From Planctomycetota bacterium (GTDB lineage: Bacteria; Planctomycetota; Phycisphaerae; Phycisphaerales; UBA1924), in assembly GCA_018242625.1 (NCBI GenBank), contig JAFEBO010000008.1, positions 248,001 through 312,000 of the forward strand: a DNA stretch of 64,000 bases. Direction: 5' to 3'. The notes beneath the pieces are model-generated. The model ran no database searches. It was not told the origin of the DNA and saw only the letters and a program-made list of their open reading frames with translations. Shown here piece by piece: positions 26,549 to 35,865 of the stretch. A program made the position numbers and the translations under genes. Each line of letters opens with the position of its first letter. Position 1 is the stretch's first letter.

Positions 26549-28240
26549 GTGGTTGATCGCGTCTTTTTCTACGTCCTCCTTCCGCTCCCGCTTGTGATGC
26601 TCGCGGCGGTGATCGTCTACACAGCCCGGGCCTGGCAGACGACGACGCCGCGACTCCGCGTCGCCCGCTGGTGCACCGCGCTCTGGCTGGGGGCCGCGGC
26701 CGGAGTTCTCCTCTTCGCCCGCGAACGCGTCCGCAACTGGGCGGACTTTGACAACGCGTTCGCGGCAACCGTCCTGATCGGCGCCGCGGCCCTGTTCGTG
26801 CTTGCAGGGTTCGTTATGGCGGCCGGCGCACTGGTGGGGCGATCCAGCCGGGGTGCCGCACTCTGCCCGCGCTGCTGGTACGACATGACAGGCCTGGCCG
26901 AGTTCGGGGCCGTCTGTCCGGAGTGCGGACTGCGGGTGGATGCGGATGCAGACCTGGTCCGGCGTAAGCGCTGGCCCGTCCTGCTGGCGCTCGCCGTGGC
27001 AATCCAGCTGGGCGGGCAGTTCATCTATCAGGTCGTCCGCGCCGACAACGCGGGGCTCGCATCGTTCGTACCCACCACCGTGCTTGTTGCCGGGATGTAC
27101 TCGCTCCCGCGCGATTCGGTGCTCGGCTCGGGCAGTTCCTACGACACAGAGACGCTGACCGCCCGCCTCACCGACACACGCACCGCAAACTGGCAACGCT
27201 CGTGGGCGCTCGCGAAGGCCCTCCGGGCCATCAACGCGACCTCCAGCCGCGAGGATCTCATCCGGGCAGCGGCCGTGCTCAACCGCTGCCGCTACGACGG
27301 TGAATTCAAGCTCGACGACTGGCGCGGCGCCATCCGCTCGCTCTGCAAGCCGGGCCCGGACGCCGCCGAAGCTCTCAGCTTCCTCTCCGACTGCTACACC
27401 CGCTCGCGCAGCGTTTCATTTACCTACCGCTTCGCGCCGCCCCGGGATGCGGCTCTCTCCGCCGACGAACTGCGCCCCATCGTTCCCGACCTGTTGGCCC
27501 ACTTCCAGAACGCCACGCCGCGCACCCCCGAGTGGTGGGCCACCCTGCAATTGCTGGCTCTCTGCGGCGATTCCTGCCCCGAACTGCCCCGCTATCTCGA
27601 AAGACGCACTCTTTCCGACGAGAGCGACTCCACCCGCGCGAGCTGCGCGGTTGTGCTGGCGGCGATTTCCGGCCGCTGGCCAGATGCCGGCTTCCGTCTC
27701 GCCGACGCCTTCGGTTCCATGGATAGCGCCGAGCAGATCCGGCTGCTGACGTTCCTGGCCCGCAATCCCACCAGCGACGCCGCGCTGCACGATCTTTTCC
27801 GCGCCATGGTCGCCTCACGCGACCCTTCCTTCGAAGTGATCGGCGCGGGCGGCCTGGCTTCGTCTCCCGCAACCAGATGCGAAGGCGTGGCAAAGCTCCT
27901 GATGATCTTCGAAGAGCAGAGGCGGCTGGGCAATACCGATGTCTGGTCTCTTTACCCTCCGATCGTCCGCATTCCCGACGACGATGCTTCCGACGAACTT
28001 CTCGCACGCATCCAGGAAGCCGCCCTCCGCGCCGGTCCCGATGCGCAGGTCGAAGCGATGACCGTGCTCGCCTCCGTTGGCAAACTGTCGCCCGCCCGGA
28101 ACGCTTCCATCCCGCCCTTCTTTGATCTGCTCTCAAACGTCCCAGATGAGCCGACCGCCAGCCGCGCTCGAAATCTCGCGAGCGACATCCGTTCCGCGGC
28201 GCAGGCGTCGGTGCCCCGCAAGTACCCGGTCATCCGCTGA
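26549..28240 (+). CDS. Membrane protein with planctomycete-type zinc ribbon and long C-terminal helical region
   Basis: 563 residues from GTG. Three hydrophobic segments lie in the first ~110 residues (FYVLLPLPLVMLAAVIVY, WCTALWLGAAAGVLLF, TVLIGAAALFVLAGFVMAAG), then a zinc ribbon CPRCWYDMTGL...CPECGLRV, a form very common in Phycisphaerae proteins of unknown role, then another membrane segment (WPVLLALAVAIQLGG). The remaining ~400 residues are mostly Leu/Ala/Arg/Asp-rich helices that could be a repeat solenoid. It precedes proB by 33 bp but shares no obvious function with it. Confidence 0.6.
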   Translation: MVDRVFFYVLLPLPLVMLAAVIVYTARAWQTTTPRLRVARWCTALWLGAAAGVLLFARERVRNWADFDNAFAATVLIGAAALFVLAGFVMAAGALVGRSSRGAALCPRCWYDMTGLAEFGAVCPECGLRVDADADLVRRKRWPVLLALAVAIQLGGQFIYQVVRADNAGLASFVPTTVLVAGMYSLPRDSVLGSGSSYDTETLTARLTDTRTANWQRSWALAKALRAINATSSREDLIRAAAVLNRCRYDGEFKLDDWRGAIRSLCKPGPDAAEALSFLSDCYTRSRSVSFTYRFAPPRDAALSADELRPIVPDLLAHFQNATPRTPEWWATLQLLALCGDSCPELPRYLERRTLSDESDSTRASCAVVLAAISGRWPDAGFRLADAFGSMDSAEQIRLLTFLARNPTSDAALHDLFRAMVASRDPSFEVIGAGGLASSPATRCEGVAKLLMIFEEQRRLGNTDVWSLYPPIVRIPDDDASDELLARIQEAALRAGPDAQVEAMTVLASVGKLSPARNASIPPFFDLLSNVPDEPTASRARNLASDIRSAAQASVPRKYPVIR

Positions 28241-28273
28241 AGCCTTTCGACGTCGGAACCCCGCTCACCCACG

Positions 28274-29419
28274 GTGAATAATGCCCAGCCGATGCCCCAG
28301 GACTCCGCCCGCATCCCGATTCTCCACGCCCGCCGAATCATCGTAAAGGTCGGAAGCGCCGTGCTCGCACCCGGCGGCGAACTCTCCCAGGATGCGGTCG
28401 ACGGCCTTGCCGATCAGATCGCAAAGCAGAAGCGAAAGGGGAGACAGATCGCCCTTGTCTCCTCCGGCGCGGTCGCGTCGGGATTCCGGCAACTGGGTCT
28501 TGAAACACCCCCAAAGTCCATACGCCTGAAGCAGGCGGCGGCCGCGATCGGTCAGCAGCGACTGATGGCCGCCTGGGCCCAGGGCTTTGCAAAGTCACGC
28601 AATCAGGTGGCCCAGGTCCTGCTGACGGCCGAGGACTTTGACCATCGATCGCGATTCCTCAACGCCCGTCACACTCTGGAAACGCTCTTGGAGCACGGCG
28701 TGGTGCCGGTTATCAATGAGAACGACAGCGTCTCGTTCGACGAGATAAAGCTCGGCGACAACGACCGGCTTTCGGCCCTTGCCGCGTCCATGCTCCGGGC
28801 CGATCTGCTCGTGATGCTCAGCTCCGCACCCGGCCTGCTGGCCGGGCGACAGGTGGTGCCGGTGGTGGAGAATCTCCGGAGCGCACGCGAACACGTTCGC
28901 CCCGACAAGTCCGGGGTTGGAACCGGCGGCATGACAACCAAGCTGGATGCGGCGGAGGTTGCGCTCCGGGTCGGAATTCCGGCCGTCATCGCCCCGGGAA
29001 ATCTCGACGGCGTCCTGGGCCGGCTGCTCGAGGGCGAATCGGTCGGGACGCTCTTTCAGGGGCGAAAGCGAGGCTCCGAGGACTCGCCCGATGCGCGCCG
29101 CCGCTGGCTCGGCCTCTCGGCCAGGCCACGCGGAGCCATCCTCGTCGATGCCGGTGCCGCCGCCGCCCTTCAAAGGCGCGGCGCCAGCCTGCTCTCTCCG
29201 GGCATCGTGAGCGTCGAGGGTGACTTTGAACGCGGCGCGATCATCGAAATTCGCCATGAGCGAAGCTGCATCGCACGCGGGCTGACCGCCTACTCCGCGG
29301 CCGAGATCGACAAGTTCCGTGGCAGGAAGGCCGGCGAGATCGGAAAGCTCCTCGGGTACGTCCTCAGCGATGAAGTTGTTCACCGCGACGACCTGCTGCT
29401 CACGGAGGACGGAGCGTGA
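28274..29419 (+). CDS. proB: Glutamate 5-kinase
   Basis: First step of proline synthesis, phosphorylating glutamate with ATP. 381 residues: an amino-acid kinase domain (RRIIVKVGSAVLAPGG, IALVSSGAVASG, INENDSVSFDEIKLGDNDRLSA, GTGGMTTKLDAAEVA) and a C-terminal PUA domain (SLLSPGIVSVEGDFERG...). GTG 28274 is used; an in-frame ATG six codons on is the alternative. The stop overlaps the proA start as GTGA, so the two genes are coupled. Confidence 0.94.
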   Translation: MNNAQPMPQDSARIPILHARRIIVKVGSAVLAPGGELSQDAVDGLADQIAKQKRKGRQIALVSSGAVASGFRQLGLETPPKSIRLKQAAAAIGQQRLMAAWAQGFAKSRNQVAQVLLTAEDFDHRSRFLNARHTLETLLEHGVVPVINENDSVSFDEIKLGDNDRLSALAASMLRADLLVMLSSAPGLLAGRQVVPVVENLRSAREHVRPDKSGVGTGGMTTKLDAAEVALRVGIPAVIAPGNLDGVLGRLLEGESVGTLFQGRKRGSEDSPDARRRWLGLSARPRGAILVDAGAAAALQRRGASLLSPGIVSVEGDFERGAIIEIRHERSCIARGLTAYSAAEIDKFRGRKAGEIGKLLGYVLSDEVVHRDDLLLTEDGA

Positions 29420-30663
29420 GCGATTCTCCTTCGCAGATCGCCCATCGGGCGCGCCTCGCTTCGCGCGTGCTCGCAGCGCTGCCCACGCGCTCCAAAAACG
29501 ACCTGCTGCTGGACCTGGCCGCGGAGTTACTGAACCAGAAGGTGAGGATCCTGAATTCGAACGCCGCCGATCTCGAGGCGGCAAGGTCTGCCGGGCTCTC
29601 GTCCTCCAAATTGCGGCGCTTAGAGCTCTCAGAAAGCTCGATCGATCAGCTCGCGCGGGGCCTCGAGCAGGTCGCGGCGCTGCCCGATCCCGTCGGGCAG
29701 GTCACGCACGAACGCAAGATGCCGTCCGGGCTTCTGGTCCTCCGCGTCCGCGTGCCGCTCGGCGTTGTCTGCATGATCTATGAGGCCCGGCCCGGGGTCA
29801 CGGTCGATGCGTTTGCGCTCTGCTTGAAGTCCGGAAACGCGTGCATCTTGAAGGGAGGGCGCGAGGCCGCAAGGTCCAATCAGACGCTCGCGGGCATCGT
29901 GCAGGATGCCCTTGGCCGCCATGCTCTTCCGCTCGATGCCATCGCATCCATCAGCACGACCGGGCGTGACGACCTGGCCGAGCTTCTGAAGCTCGAGCAG
30001 GACATCGATCTTGTGATCCCTCGGGGCGGGGAAGAACTCATCCGCTTTGTGTCCAGCAATTCCCGGATTCCGGTCATCCAGCACTACAAGGGCGTCTGCC
30101 ACATTTTCGTTGACCGTTCCGCCGACATCGATCGCGCGATTCCCCTCTGCCTGGCGGCAAAGACCAGCGCGCCCGCAACCTGCAACGCGGCCGAATGCGT
30201 GCTGGTCCACAAGGACGTCGCCCCGGCGTTTTTGCCGCGCTTGGCCGCCGCTTTGGACAGCGCCGGTGTTGAAATCCGCGCCGATCAGAGAGCGGGTGCG
30301 TGGATGCCCGCCTCCAAGCCGGCGTCCGAGTCCGACTTCGGCCGGGAATTTCTCGATCTCGTCGTCGCGGTGCGGATCGTCGATGGTGTGGAGCAGGCGA
30401 TTTCCCACATCGCCAGCTACGGCTCGCGCCACACCGAGGCAATTCTGTCAAAAGATGTTGCGACCATCGAGCTTTTCCGGGCTGGCGTGGATGCTTCCTG
30501 CGTCGTTGTGAACGCATCGACGCGCTTCAACGACGGGTTTCAGCTGGGGCTCGGCGCCGAGATCGGAATCAGCACGAGCAAGCTTCACGCGTACGGGCCG
30601 ATGGGGCTGGAGGAACTAACGACCACCCGATTCGAAGTGGTAGGGGACTATCAGGCTCGCTAG
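29416..30663 (+). CDS. proA: Gamma-glutamyl phosphate reductase
   Basis: NADPH-dependent reduction of glutamyl phosphate to the semialdehyde that cyclises toward proline. 415 residues, aldehyde-dehydrogenase fold: PLGVVCMIYEARPGVTVDA, LKSGNACILKGGREA, VIPRGGEELIRFV, and the active-site region TSAPATCNAAECVLVH. A conserved FNDGFQLGLGAEIGISTSK lies near the end. Start GTG overlaps proB by 4 bp. Its TAG stop shares the palindrome CTAG (30660-30663) with the stop of the convergent FtsK-like gene. Confidence 0.94.
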   Translation: MSDSPSQIAHRARLASRVLAALPTRSKNDLLLDLAAELLNQKVRILNSNAADLEAARSAGLSSSKLRRLELSESSIDQLARGLEQVAALPDPVGQVTHERKMPSGLLVLRVRVPLGVVCMIYEARPGVTVDAFALCLKSGNACILKGGREAARSNQTLAGIVQDALGRHALPLDAIASISTTGRDDLAELLKLEQDIDLVIPRGGEELIRFVSSNSRIPVIQHYKGVCHIFVDRSADIDRAIPLCLAAKTSAPATCNAAECVLVHKDVAPAFLPRLAAALDSAGVEIRADQRAGAWMPASKPASESDFGREFLDLVVAVRIVDGVEQAISHIASYGSRHTEAILSKDVATIELFRAGVDASCVVVNASTRFNDGFQLGLGAEIGISTSKLHAYGPMGLEELTTTRFEVVGDYQAR

Positions 30664-33600
30664 CCCCGATTTCCCGGGCGCAGCAGGCGGTCGAGCGTGG
30701 CGGAGTCGGGCGGGGCGTAAGGTCTGAATTTCTCGAACGTGCCGCTCTCTTCGCTGTAGAGCAGGGCCCGGTTCTGGCCCAGGTGCTGGGCGTGGGGGGA
30801 ATCGATGAGAGAGCTTGAATCGCCGCCGCTCATCTGGAAGAGCACGCGCAGATCGAACTCCTTGACTCCCCGGCGGTCGATCGCACGCTCGAGATTGGCG
30901 ACGTTGTCCGACCAGGCGATGGTGTGAATGCCCAGCGTGGGACCTTCGCGCAGGATCTCCTGCAGCTGCTTGTCGGGCTTGACCACCTTGTCCTCGCCCC
31001 CCGAAAACCCGTAGTCATCTTCGGCCTTGCGCAAAGAGCGAAAGCGGTGAAGCCCGTGCACCACCAGGAAGACCTGTTCGAACTCGCCCGATTCGTTCCC
31101 GCGTCGCTTCTCAAGCTCGGCGTACAGCGCCGCCACCGCCTCATCGACGCCGCGGGCCGTGACGTGGCGAACGGTGTCGTTCAGCCGCCCAGCGGTTTCC
31201 AAGAGCGGCGTTGCGCCGTCCCATTCCGGGCTGGGCCCCTCGAGTATCGTGATTCGAGGCACGGCCCCGCCCGCAGCCGGTCCCAGCTTGGCCGCCAGCG
31301 CGAGGACGGCGCCGGTCAGTATCCCGAACGCCGCACGCTCGCTCTGGCCCACGACGAGCAGGTTCGATCCGCTCTGGGCGCGGAATGCAACCGCCGTCGG
31401 ATCCTTGATGGAGACAGCATCGCCGAGCCAGACCTTGGGCGCGGTCTTCGCGGCCCGGCCTTCTCCGGCGAGCAGCGCGACCAGCGCCGCGTTGCGTTCC
31501 AGCACCGAAGGAAGATTGCCCTCGAAAATCAGGGCCGGAGGCGGCTTGCGCCGCAGGCCCGCTGCTTTCTCCCGGACCATTCTGAGCTTCTCGTCGCGGG
31601 CATCGTCGGGCAGCCACACCACCTGGAACGGACTGTTGCCCTCCAGGAGCCCGCTGGCATCGTTGTAGATCGCTTCGCCCGGGCGGGTCAGCAGCCGCGC
31701 CGCCGGGTTGTCCTCGCTGAGAATCAGGTAGGAATCCGCTTCGCTGCACTGCAGCGCGATGCGCACGGCCATCTGACCGATCGTGCTGCGGGCGAGGCTG
31801 TACGCCCCACCGATGGTCTGGCTGCCCAGCATCACGTGCATGCCGAAGGCGCGGCCCTGGCGCACGAGCCTGTCCATCAGCAGCATGGCCTCCTGGGCCA
31901 TCTTGTCGTCCTCGACAAAGAACTCCTGAAATTCGTCGACCAGCAGCAGCACCCGGGGCATTGGGTCGCGGTCCGGATCGCTCGCGGTGGCCTGCCGGTA
32001 TCCCGCCAGGTCCTGCACGCCAAGATCGCGGAAGATCGAGCCCCGCCGCCCAAGCTCCGCGTCGAGCCTGCGCAGGACGCTGATCCCGAATTCGCGTTCG
32101 CTCTCAACCGCGATCACGCGGGCGTGGGGGAGCTGGTTCGTTGCGTACGTCTTGAACTCGACGCCCTTTTTGAAGTCGACGAGGTAGAGCTCGATCTCGT
32201 CGGGGCTGTACCACATCGCAAGGCTGGTGATGATCGCGTGGAGCAGTGTCGATTTGCCCGAGCCGGTCCGCCCGGCGATCAGGCCGTGCTGCGCCGTGCC
32301 TTTGCCGAGGATCAGGCTCTGAATCTTGGTCGCGCCCGCGCGGCCGATCGGCGCCGCCAGATCCTTCGCGGAACTGCGGGTCCACATCTCTGCCGGTGCG
32401 GGCGCCACCGTGTCGAACGGGACCTGAACCCTTCCGGAGTCCTTCGCGAGCATCCCGATCCGGTTGATCAGGGTGTGGAAGAGGTTGTCGTCGGGCGCGG
32501 ATTCGAGTTCCAGAGGCCAGCGGGCGTAGTCCTCATCGCGGGGAACGAATCGTTCGCCTTTCCAGTTGAGAACGAGCGAGCCCCGCTCGATGTCGCCCAT
32601 CGGCAGCCACGCCGGAGGGCGGGCGCGGGAATCGGCCATGATCAGGGTGAAGACGCCGCACCTGGGGCCGCTGGCAACGATGGAGGCGAGCCTCTTTGCG
32701 GCGGCCTCGCCGAAGTTGGCTGGCAGGTCGGCGATGACAAGAAACCGGAACGGCTCCGCGATCTCGCCCGCCTGCTTGTTGTACTCCTGGATGCTCTCGA
32801 ACTGGTTCCGCAGGTACTTCTGAATGACCTGCTCCATATGCTCGGTCAGATCCGTGAGCTTTTGCTCCAGCTGGCGGGGTTCTGTCCAGATGCGGTCGCC
32901 GACGATCAGCGGTTCAAAGTCGGCGAGCTGCATGAAGCCGGCGAAGCTCTGACCCAGCCCGATCGGATCGAACATCGTGAACCGGACTTTCCCGGGAGGA
33001 AGCTGGGTGAGCAGCCGGAGCATGGCGGCCTGAATCGCCGAAAGCGCCCGGGGTCGGGATTCGGGCGTGGTGTGGATCAGGAGCGAACCCGTGCCCCGAA
33101 GATCCAGCGTGACCGGCAGCCTCAGAGCGGTCTCGCCCGAGAGTCGCAGGGTCTCGGAGCTGGGCAGGCCGCCCGGCATCTCCGCGAGGTTCACGTTGAG
33201 CCAGCCGATGCGTACAACGTCCTGGCCGCCGGTGGCGGCGGGACGATCGAGCAGGGCCGACCATTCGGGCTGTTCCGCGGCGCTGGCGGCTCCCAGCTGG
33301 CGGGCGTCGTCGAGAAGGCGATTCCCTTCATCGAGCCACCGGGCTTTGAGGTCGGCTTCGCGCGCCACAGCGGTGCGCTCGGCTTCGGCAATTGTCTCTT
33401 CGCGTCGGCGTTCGATTTCCTGGAGTTCCGCATCTCGGCGTGCTTCGCGGAGTTTGCGCTTCTCCTCGTATTCACTTGCCGCGCGTTCGAGCTTTGTCTG
33501 ACGCTTCTCGTGCGCCTTGCGGACCCGGTACTCGAGCTCGCCGCGCAGCTTGGGTTCTTTGACGCTGCGCCGCTGCTCGTACAGCTCGCGTGCTTCCAGC

Positions 33601-34550
33601 AGGCGTGTTTCGGCGGAACGGTTCTCTCGGCGCTTGATCGCGTTCACTTCTTCGACGACGCGGTCGCGGGTCTCATCGGCCTGCCGCTGACCGAGCTGGA
33701 TCAGCGCGTGCGCCTCGGCGAGCGAGGTCGAGAGAGCATCGATGGCGGGGCGCACTTTCTTCCGCGACGAGCCCCGGACGAAGATCAACAGAACCAGCGC
33801 CAGCACCAGACCCGCCCCGATCCCGATGGCGATCTCGACAGGAACGGGCGGCCAGCGGTGGAGGCATGGAACGCCGGCCCCCAGGACGACAGCAGCAAAG
33901 ATGACCAGCGCGACGCCCTCGCCGCGGAGCAGGAACGGGCGCAGCGAAAAATCCAGGTTGTGGATCCGCACGGCCAGATCCAGAGCGGACCGGTCGAGCA
34001 GTTCCGGCGTCACGGTTACGCCTTCGGGCGCGGGTGCGGGCGGGGCCTGCGGGAGCGTCAGGCTCTTCTTCGCGAGCATGTCCCGCGCCGCCTTGGCCGC
34101 AAGCTCGACCGCTTCACGCCGCGACTGCAGAGACTTGGTGGCCGTTTCATGGGCCAGCGCGGCCTTCCGCAGGGTCGATTCGCCCACGGTTTCGGCGAGC
34201 CAGGCGGCCTCTTCGGCCTGCTGCTCCGCCTTGTGCTCAAGGTCCGAAAGGCTGATCGCGAACTTGGAAAGCTCGCGATCCCTCATCTCTTCGGTTTGAG
34301 AAACCAGCTCGTCGAGCTTGCCGGAAAGAAGCTCAAGATTCGCCTTGTGCTTGCGCTCCATCTCGGCGAGTTCGAGGTCCGCCTGCTCCCGCGCTCTGGC
34401 CTGCGATGTCTTCGCGAGGTTCTCGGCTCCGGAGACGGCGGTGCGCAGTCCGGAGGCGATCTGCTGCTCCATCTCCGCGCGGTGCGCGACGAGGGGAACC
34501 AGCGATCGCAGGAGGATTCGTTCGGGCTGTAAACGCGACGGTTCGGTCAT
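30660..34550 (-). CDS. FtsK/SpoIIIE (EccC-like) ATPase with coiled coils, two TM helices and three ATPase modules
   Basis: 1296 residues, last gene of a four-gene minus-strand operon; ATG 34550 follows GGAG. Residues 1-205 are charged coiled coil; two transmembrane helices lie near 211-262 (VALVIFAAVVLGAGV; IAIGIGAGLVLALVLLIFV); a second coiled coil, rich in EARRDAELQEIERR-type repeats, reaches ~420. Three ATPase-like modules follow. The first (from ~490) has no P-loop; the middle has Walker A GRTGSGKS (760-767) and Walker B LLLVDEF (D872-E873); the third (~1060) has a degenerate GQSERAAF. EccC/EssC proteins of type VII secretion share the TM-plus-three-ATPase plan but lack these coiled coils, and mycobacterial EccC keeps its first ATPase active. 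Likely the motor of a type VII-like system; a DNA translocase is less likely. Confidence 0.8.
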   Translation of the reverse strand: MTEPSRLQPERILLRSLVPLVAHRAEMEQQIASGLRTAVSGAENLAKTSQARAREQADLELAEMERKHKANLELLSGKLDELVSQTEEMRDRELSKFAISLSDLEHKAEQQAEEAAWLAETVGESTLRKAALAHETATKSLQSRREAVELAAKAARDMLAKKSLTLPQAPPAPAPEGVTVTPELLDRSALDLAVRIHNLDFSLRPFLLRGEGVALVIFAAVVLGAGVPCLHRWPPVPVEIAIGIGAGLVLALVLLIFVRGSSRKKVRPAIDALSTSLAEAHALIQLGQRQADETRDRVVEEVNAIKRRENRSAETRLLEARELYEQRRSVKEPKLRGELEYRVRKAHEKRQTKLERAASEYEEKRKLREARRDAELQEIERRREETIAEAERTAVAREADLKARWLDEGNRLLDDARQLGAASAAEQPEWSALLDRPAATGGQDVVRIGWLNVNLAEMPGGLPSSETLRLSGETALRLPVTLDLRGTGSLLIHTTPESRPRALSAIQAAMLRLLTQLPPGKVRFTMFDPIGLGQSFAGFMQLADFEPLIVGDRIWTEPRQLEQKLTDLTEHMEQVIQKYLRNQFESIQEYNKQAGEIAEPFRFLVIADLPANFGEAAAKRLASIVASGPRCGVFTLIMADSRARPPAWLPMGDIERGSLVLNWKGERFVPRDEDYARWPLELESAPDDNLFHTLINRIGMLAKDSGRVQVPFDTVAPAPAEMWTRSSAKDLAAPIGRAGATKIQSLILGKGTAQHGLIAGRTGSGKSTLLHAIITSLAMWYSPDEIELYLVDFKKGVEFKTYATNQLPHARVIAVESEREFGISVLRRLDAELGRRGSIFRDLGVQDLAGYRQATASDPDRDPMPRVLLLVDEFQEFFVEDDKMAQEAMLLMDRLVRQGRAFGMHVMLGSQTIGGAYSLARSTIGQMAVRIALQCSEADSYLILSEDNPAARLLTRPGEAIYNDASGLLEGNSPFQVVWLPDDARDEKLRMVREKAAGLRRKPPPALIFEGNLPSVLERNAALVALLAGEGRAAKTAPKVWLGDAVSIKDPTAVAFRAQSGSNLLVVGQSERAAFGILTGAVLALAAKLGPAAGGAVPRITILEGPSPEWDGATPLLETAGRLNDTVRHVTARGVDEAVAALYAELEKRRGNESGEFEQVFLVVHGLHRFRSLRKAEDDYGFSGGEDKVVKPDKQLQEILREGPTLGIHTIAWSDNVANLERAIDRRGVKEFDLRVLFQMSGGDSSSLIDSPHAQHLGQNRALLYSEESGTFEKFRPYAPPDSATLDRLLRPGNRG

Positions 34551-34563
34551 GCTCTCCGGGAGC

Positions 34564-34791
34564 TTAGAGGGTCTCGTGATCTTCGCACTCGCGCCGTACC
34601 TGAACCACCATCTCGTTAACGTGCTCCATCGCCTTGATCGCCGCGATCACCATCGGCTCGAGCGGAGCCATGACATCCTTCTCGAACTTCCGGCTGGCGT
34701 GGTCGTCCCAGTCGGCGCGGGCCTTCTCCCACCGGAAGCGGAGTTCCTTGAGTGCATCGACGAGGTTGGCCTGGGCGACTTTGGTGGACAT
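34564..34791 (-). CDS. Small WXG100-like protein, W-x-D variant
   Basis: 75 residues, helical. It carries W28-D-D30 followed by KF (F36) in ADWDDHASRKFEKDV, the same W-x-D-x5-F spacing as the other small protein of the operon, and fits a helix-turn-helix hairpin (helix ~3-27, turn at the Trp, helix ~31-70). It lies 13 bp upstream of the ATPase start and 30 bp after the 345-residue gene. It ends shortly after an Arg/Glu/Asp-rich stretch. It could be a secreted partner or a chaperone of the system. No database family could be checked. Confidence 0.6.
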   Translation of the reverse strand: MSTKVAQANLVDALKELRFRWEKARADWDDHASRKFEKDVMAPLEPMVIAAIKAMEHVNEMVVQVRRECEDHETL

Positions 34792-34821
34792 GTCTCTGGG
34801 CTGCGACCCTGGCTCAACGTT

Positions 34822-35859
34822 TCAGGACGGTTCAGAATGCCAAAGTTCGTGATTTGCTTCATCAAGAATGCTGCGGACCACGCCGGCGGCGAGCACGGCG
34901 AGGCACCCGCGCCGGAGTCGAAGGACCGGCCCGAGTCCGGGGACCAGGCGTATCACGTCGCGGACCGTGGTGCAGACGTGACCTCCCGGCTGTTCGGGCT
35001 GATCGAGCGGTCCGATATACCAGCCGCTGTCGGTCCGGCCGTCGGCTCGGGGGGGCGTGGGTTCGGCCCGTCGCGCCATGAAAACTCCGTCGCACGCAAC
35101 CGCCCGCCAGGCCAGGAAGACCAGATCGTCCTCGGCCGGGGTCGCATCGGCGCAGGAAAGCCCCGCGATCGATTCGCCGTCCGCGGCGGGCACGGTTCCC
35201 GCCCGCCAGGGAGTTTCGAGATGGGTCGGGCCGAGCTCCGCCGCGGCCTCTGGCGAGAGGATCATCGCTCTCAGGTGGGCGTACTTCTCGACGGTTGATT
35301 GCAGCACAAAGGCGTCGGGCTGCTCGGTCCATGATTCGCCGAACGCGGAAGCATCGAGCGGGCGCAGGTCCGGGGATGAGGCCTGGAGGCGGAGATACTC
35401 CTCGATGGCGATGGCCATCTTCTCCAGCCTTTCGACCGCTCGGGGCACGGTGGACTGGGCGAAGTCGGCCAGGGCGCGGCTGGAAGACTTGTACATCGAG
35501 GCTTCGCGTTCAAAGCGGGGGCCCCATTTGCGCACGGCGTCCTGGCGGGCCTGAAGTTCCTGGAGCCGGCGCTTGAGCTTCTCGAGCGCCTTCTTTTCTT
35601 CCACGACGCTCACGGGTTCCGGGGCCCGCATGTACTGCTTGCGGCTGATGTCGCTCTTGGCGCGGACGACTGCGTCCTCGGCGCGGCGCACGGCGTGCTT
35701 GTAGTACGCCGGGCGTTCCTGTTGAAGCCATTGGGTCATGCGGCCGATCTCCGCATCGACCATGGAAAAGGCGCCGCCGACCTGCTGCGAGAATTCGGTC
35801 AGCGCGGCCTTCATGTCGCGCAGCGGCTGGACGGAGGAGATGCGGGCGGATTCGGCCAT
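34822..35859 (-). CDS. Coiled-coil protein with distinct C-terminal domain, candidate type VII-like substrate or adaptor
   Basis: 345 residues. Residues 1-~190 are long helices rich in Glu/Lys/Arg/Gln (MTQWLQQERPAYYKHAVRRA; EEKKALEKLKRRLQELQARQ), shaped like the helical N-terminal domains of LXG or WXG fusion proteins. Residues ~220-345 form a globular domain with AWRAVACDGVFMARRAEP, a DSGWYIGPLDQ segment and VIRLVPGLGPVLRLRRG. The short DSGW pattern reminds me of DUF2185 (Imm33-like) domains, but this is weak. No signal peptide or transmembrane helix. ATG 35859 lies 6 bp after the WXG100 gene's stop, so the pair is tightly co-transcribed. Confidence 0.55.
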   Translation of the reverse strand: MAESARISSVQPLRDMKAALTEFSQQVGGAFSMVDAEIGRMTQWLQQERPAYYKHAVRRAEDAVVRAKSDISRKQYMRAPEPVSVVEEKKALEKLKRRLQELQARQDAVRKWGPRFEREASMYKSSSRALADFAQSTVPRAVERLEKMAIAIEEYLRLQASSPDLRPLDASAFGESWTEQPDAFVLQSTVEKYAHLRAMILSPEAAAELGPTHLETPWRAGTVPAADGESIAGLSCADATPAEDDLVFLAWRAVACDGVFMARRAEPTPPRADGRTDSGWYIGPLDQPEQPGGHVCTTVRDVIRLVPGLGPVLRLRRGCLAVLAAGVVRSILDEANHELWHSEPS

Positions 35860-35865
35860 GGATGA

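Noticed and set aside
30924..34532. A 1202-codon open frame on the plus strand antisense to the ATPase gene
   Set aside because: It is the mirror of a GC-rich gene: the minus strand carries clear Walker motifs and TM helices, while this frame gives no domain and an implausible composition.
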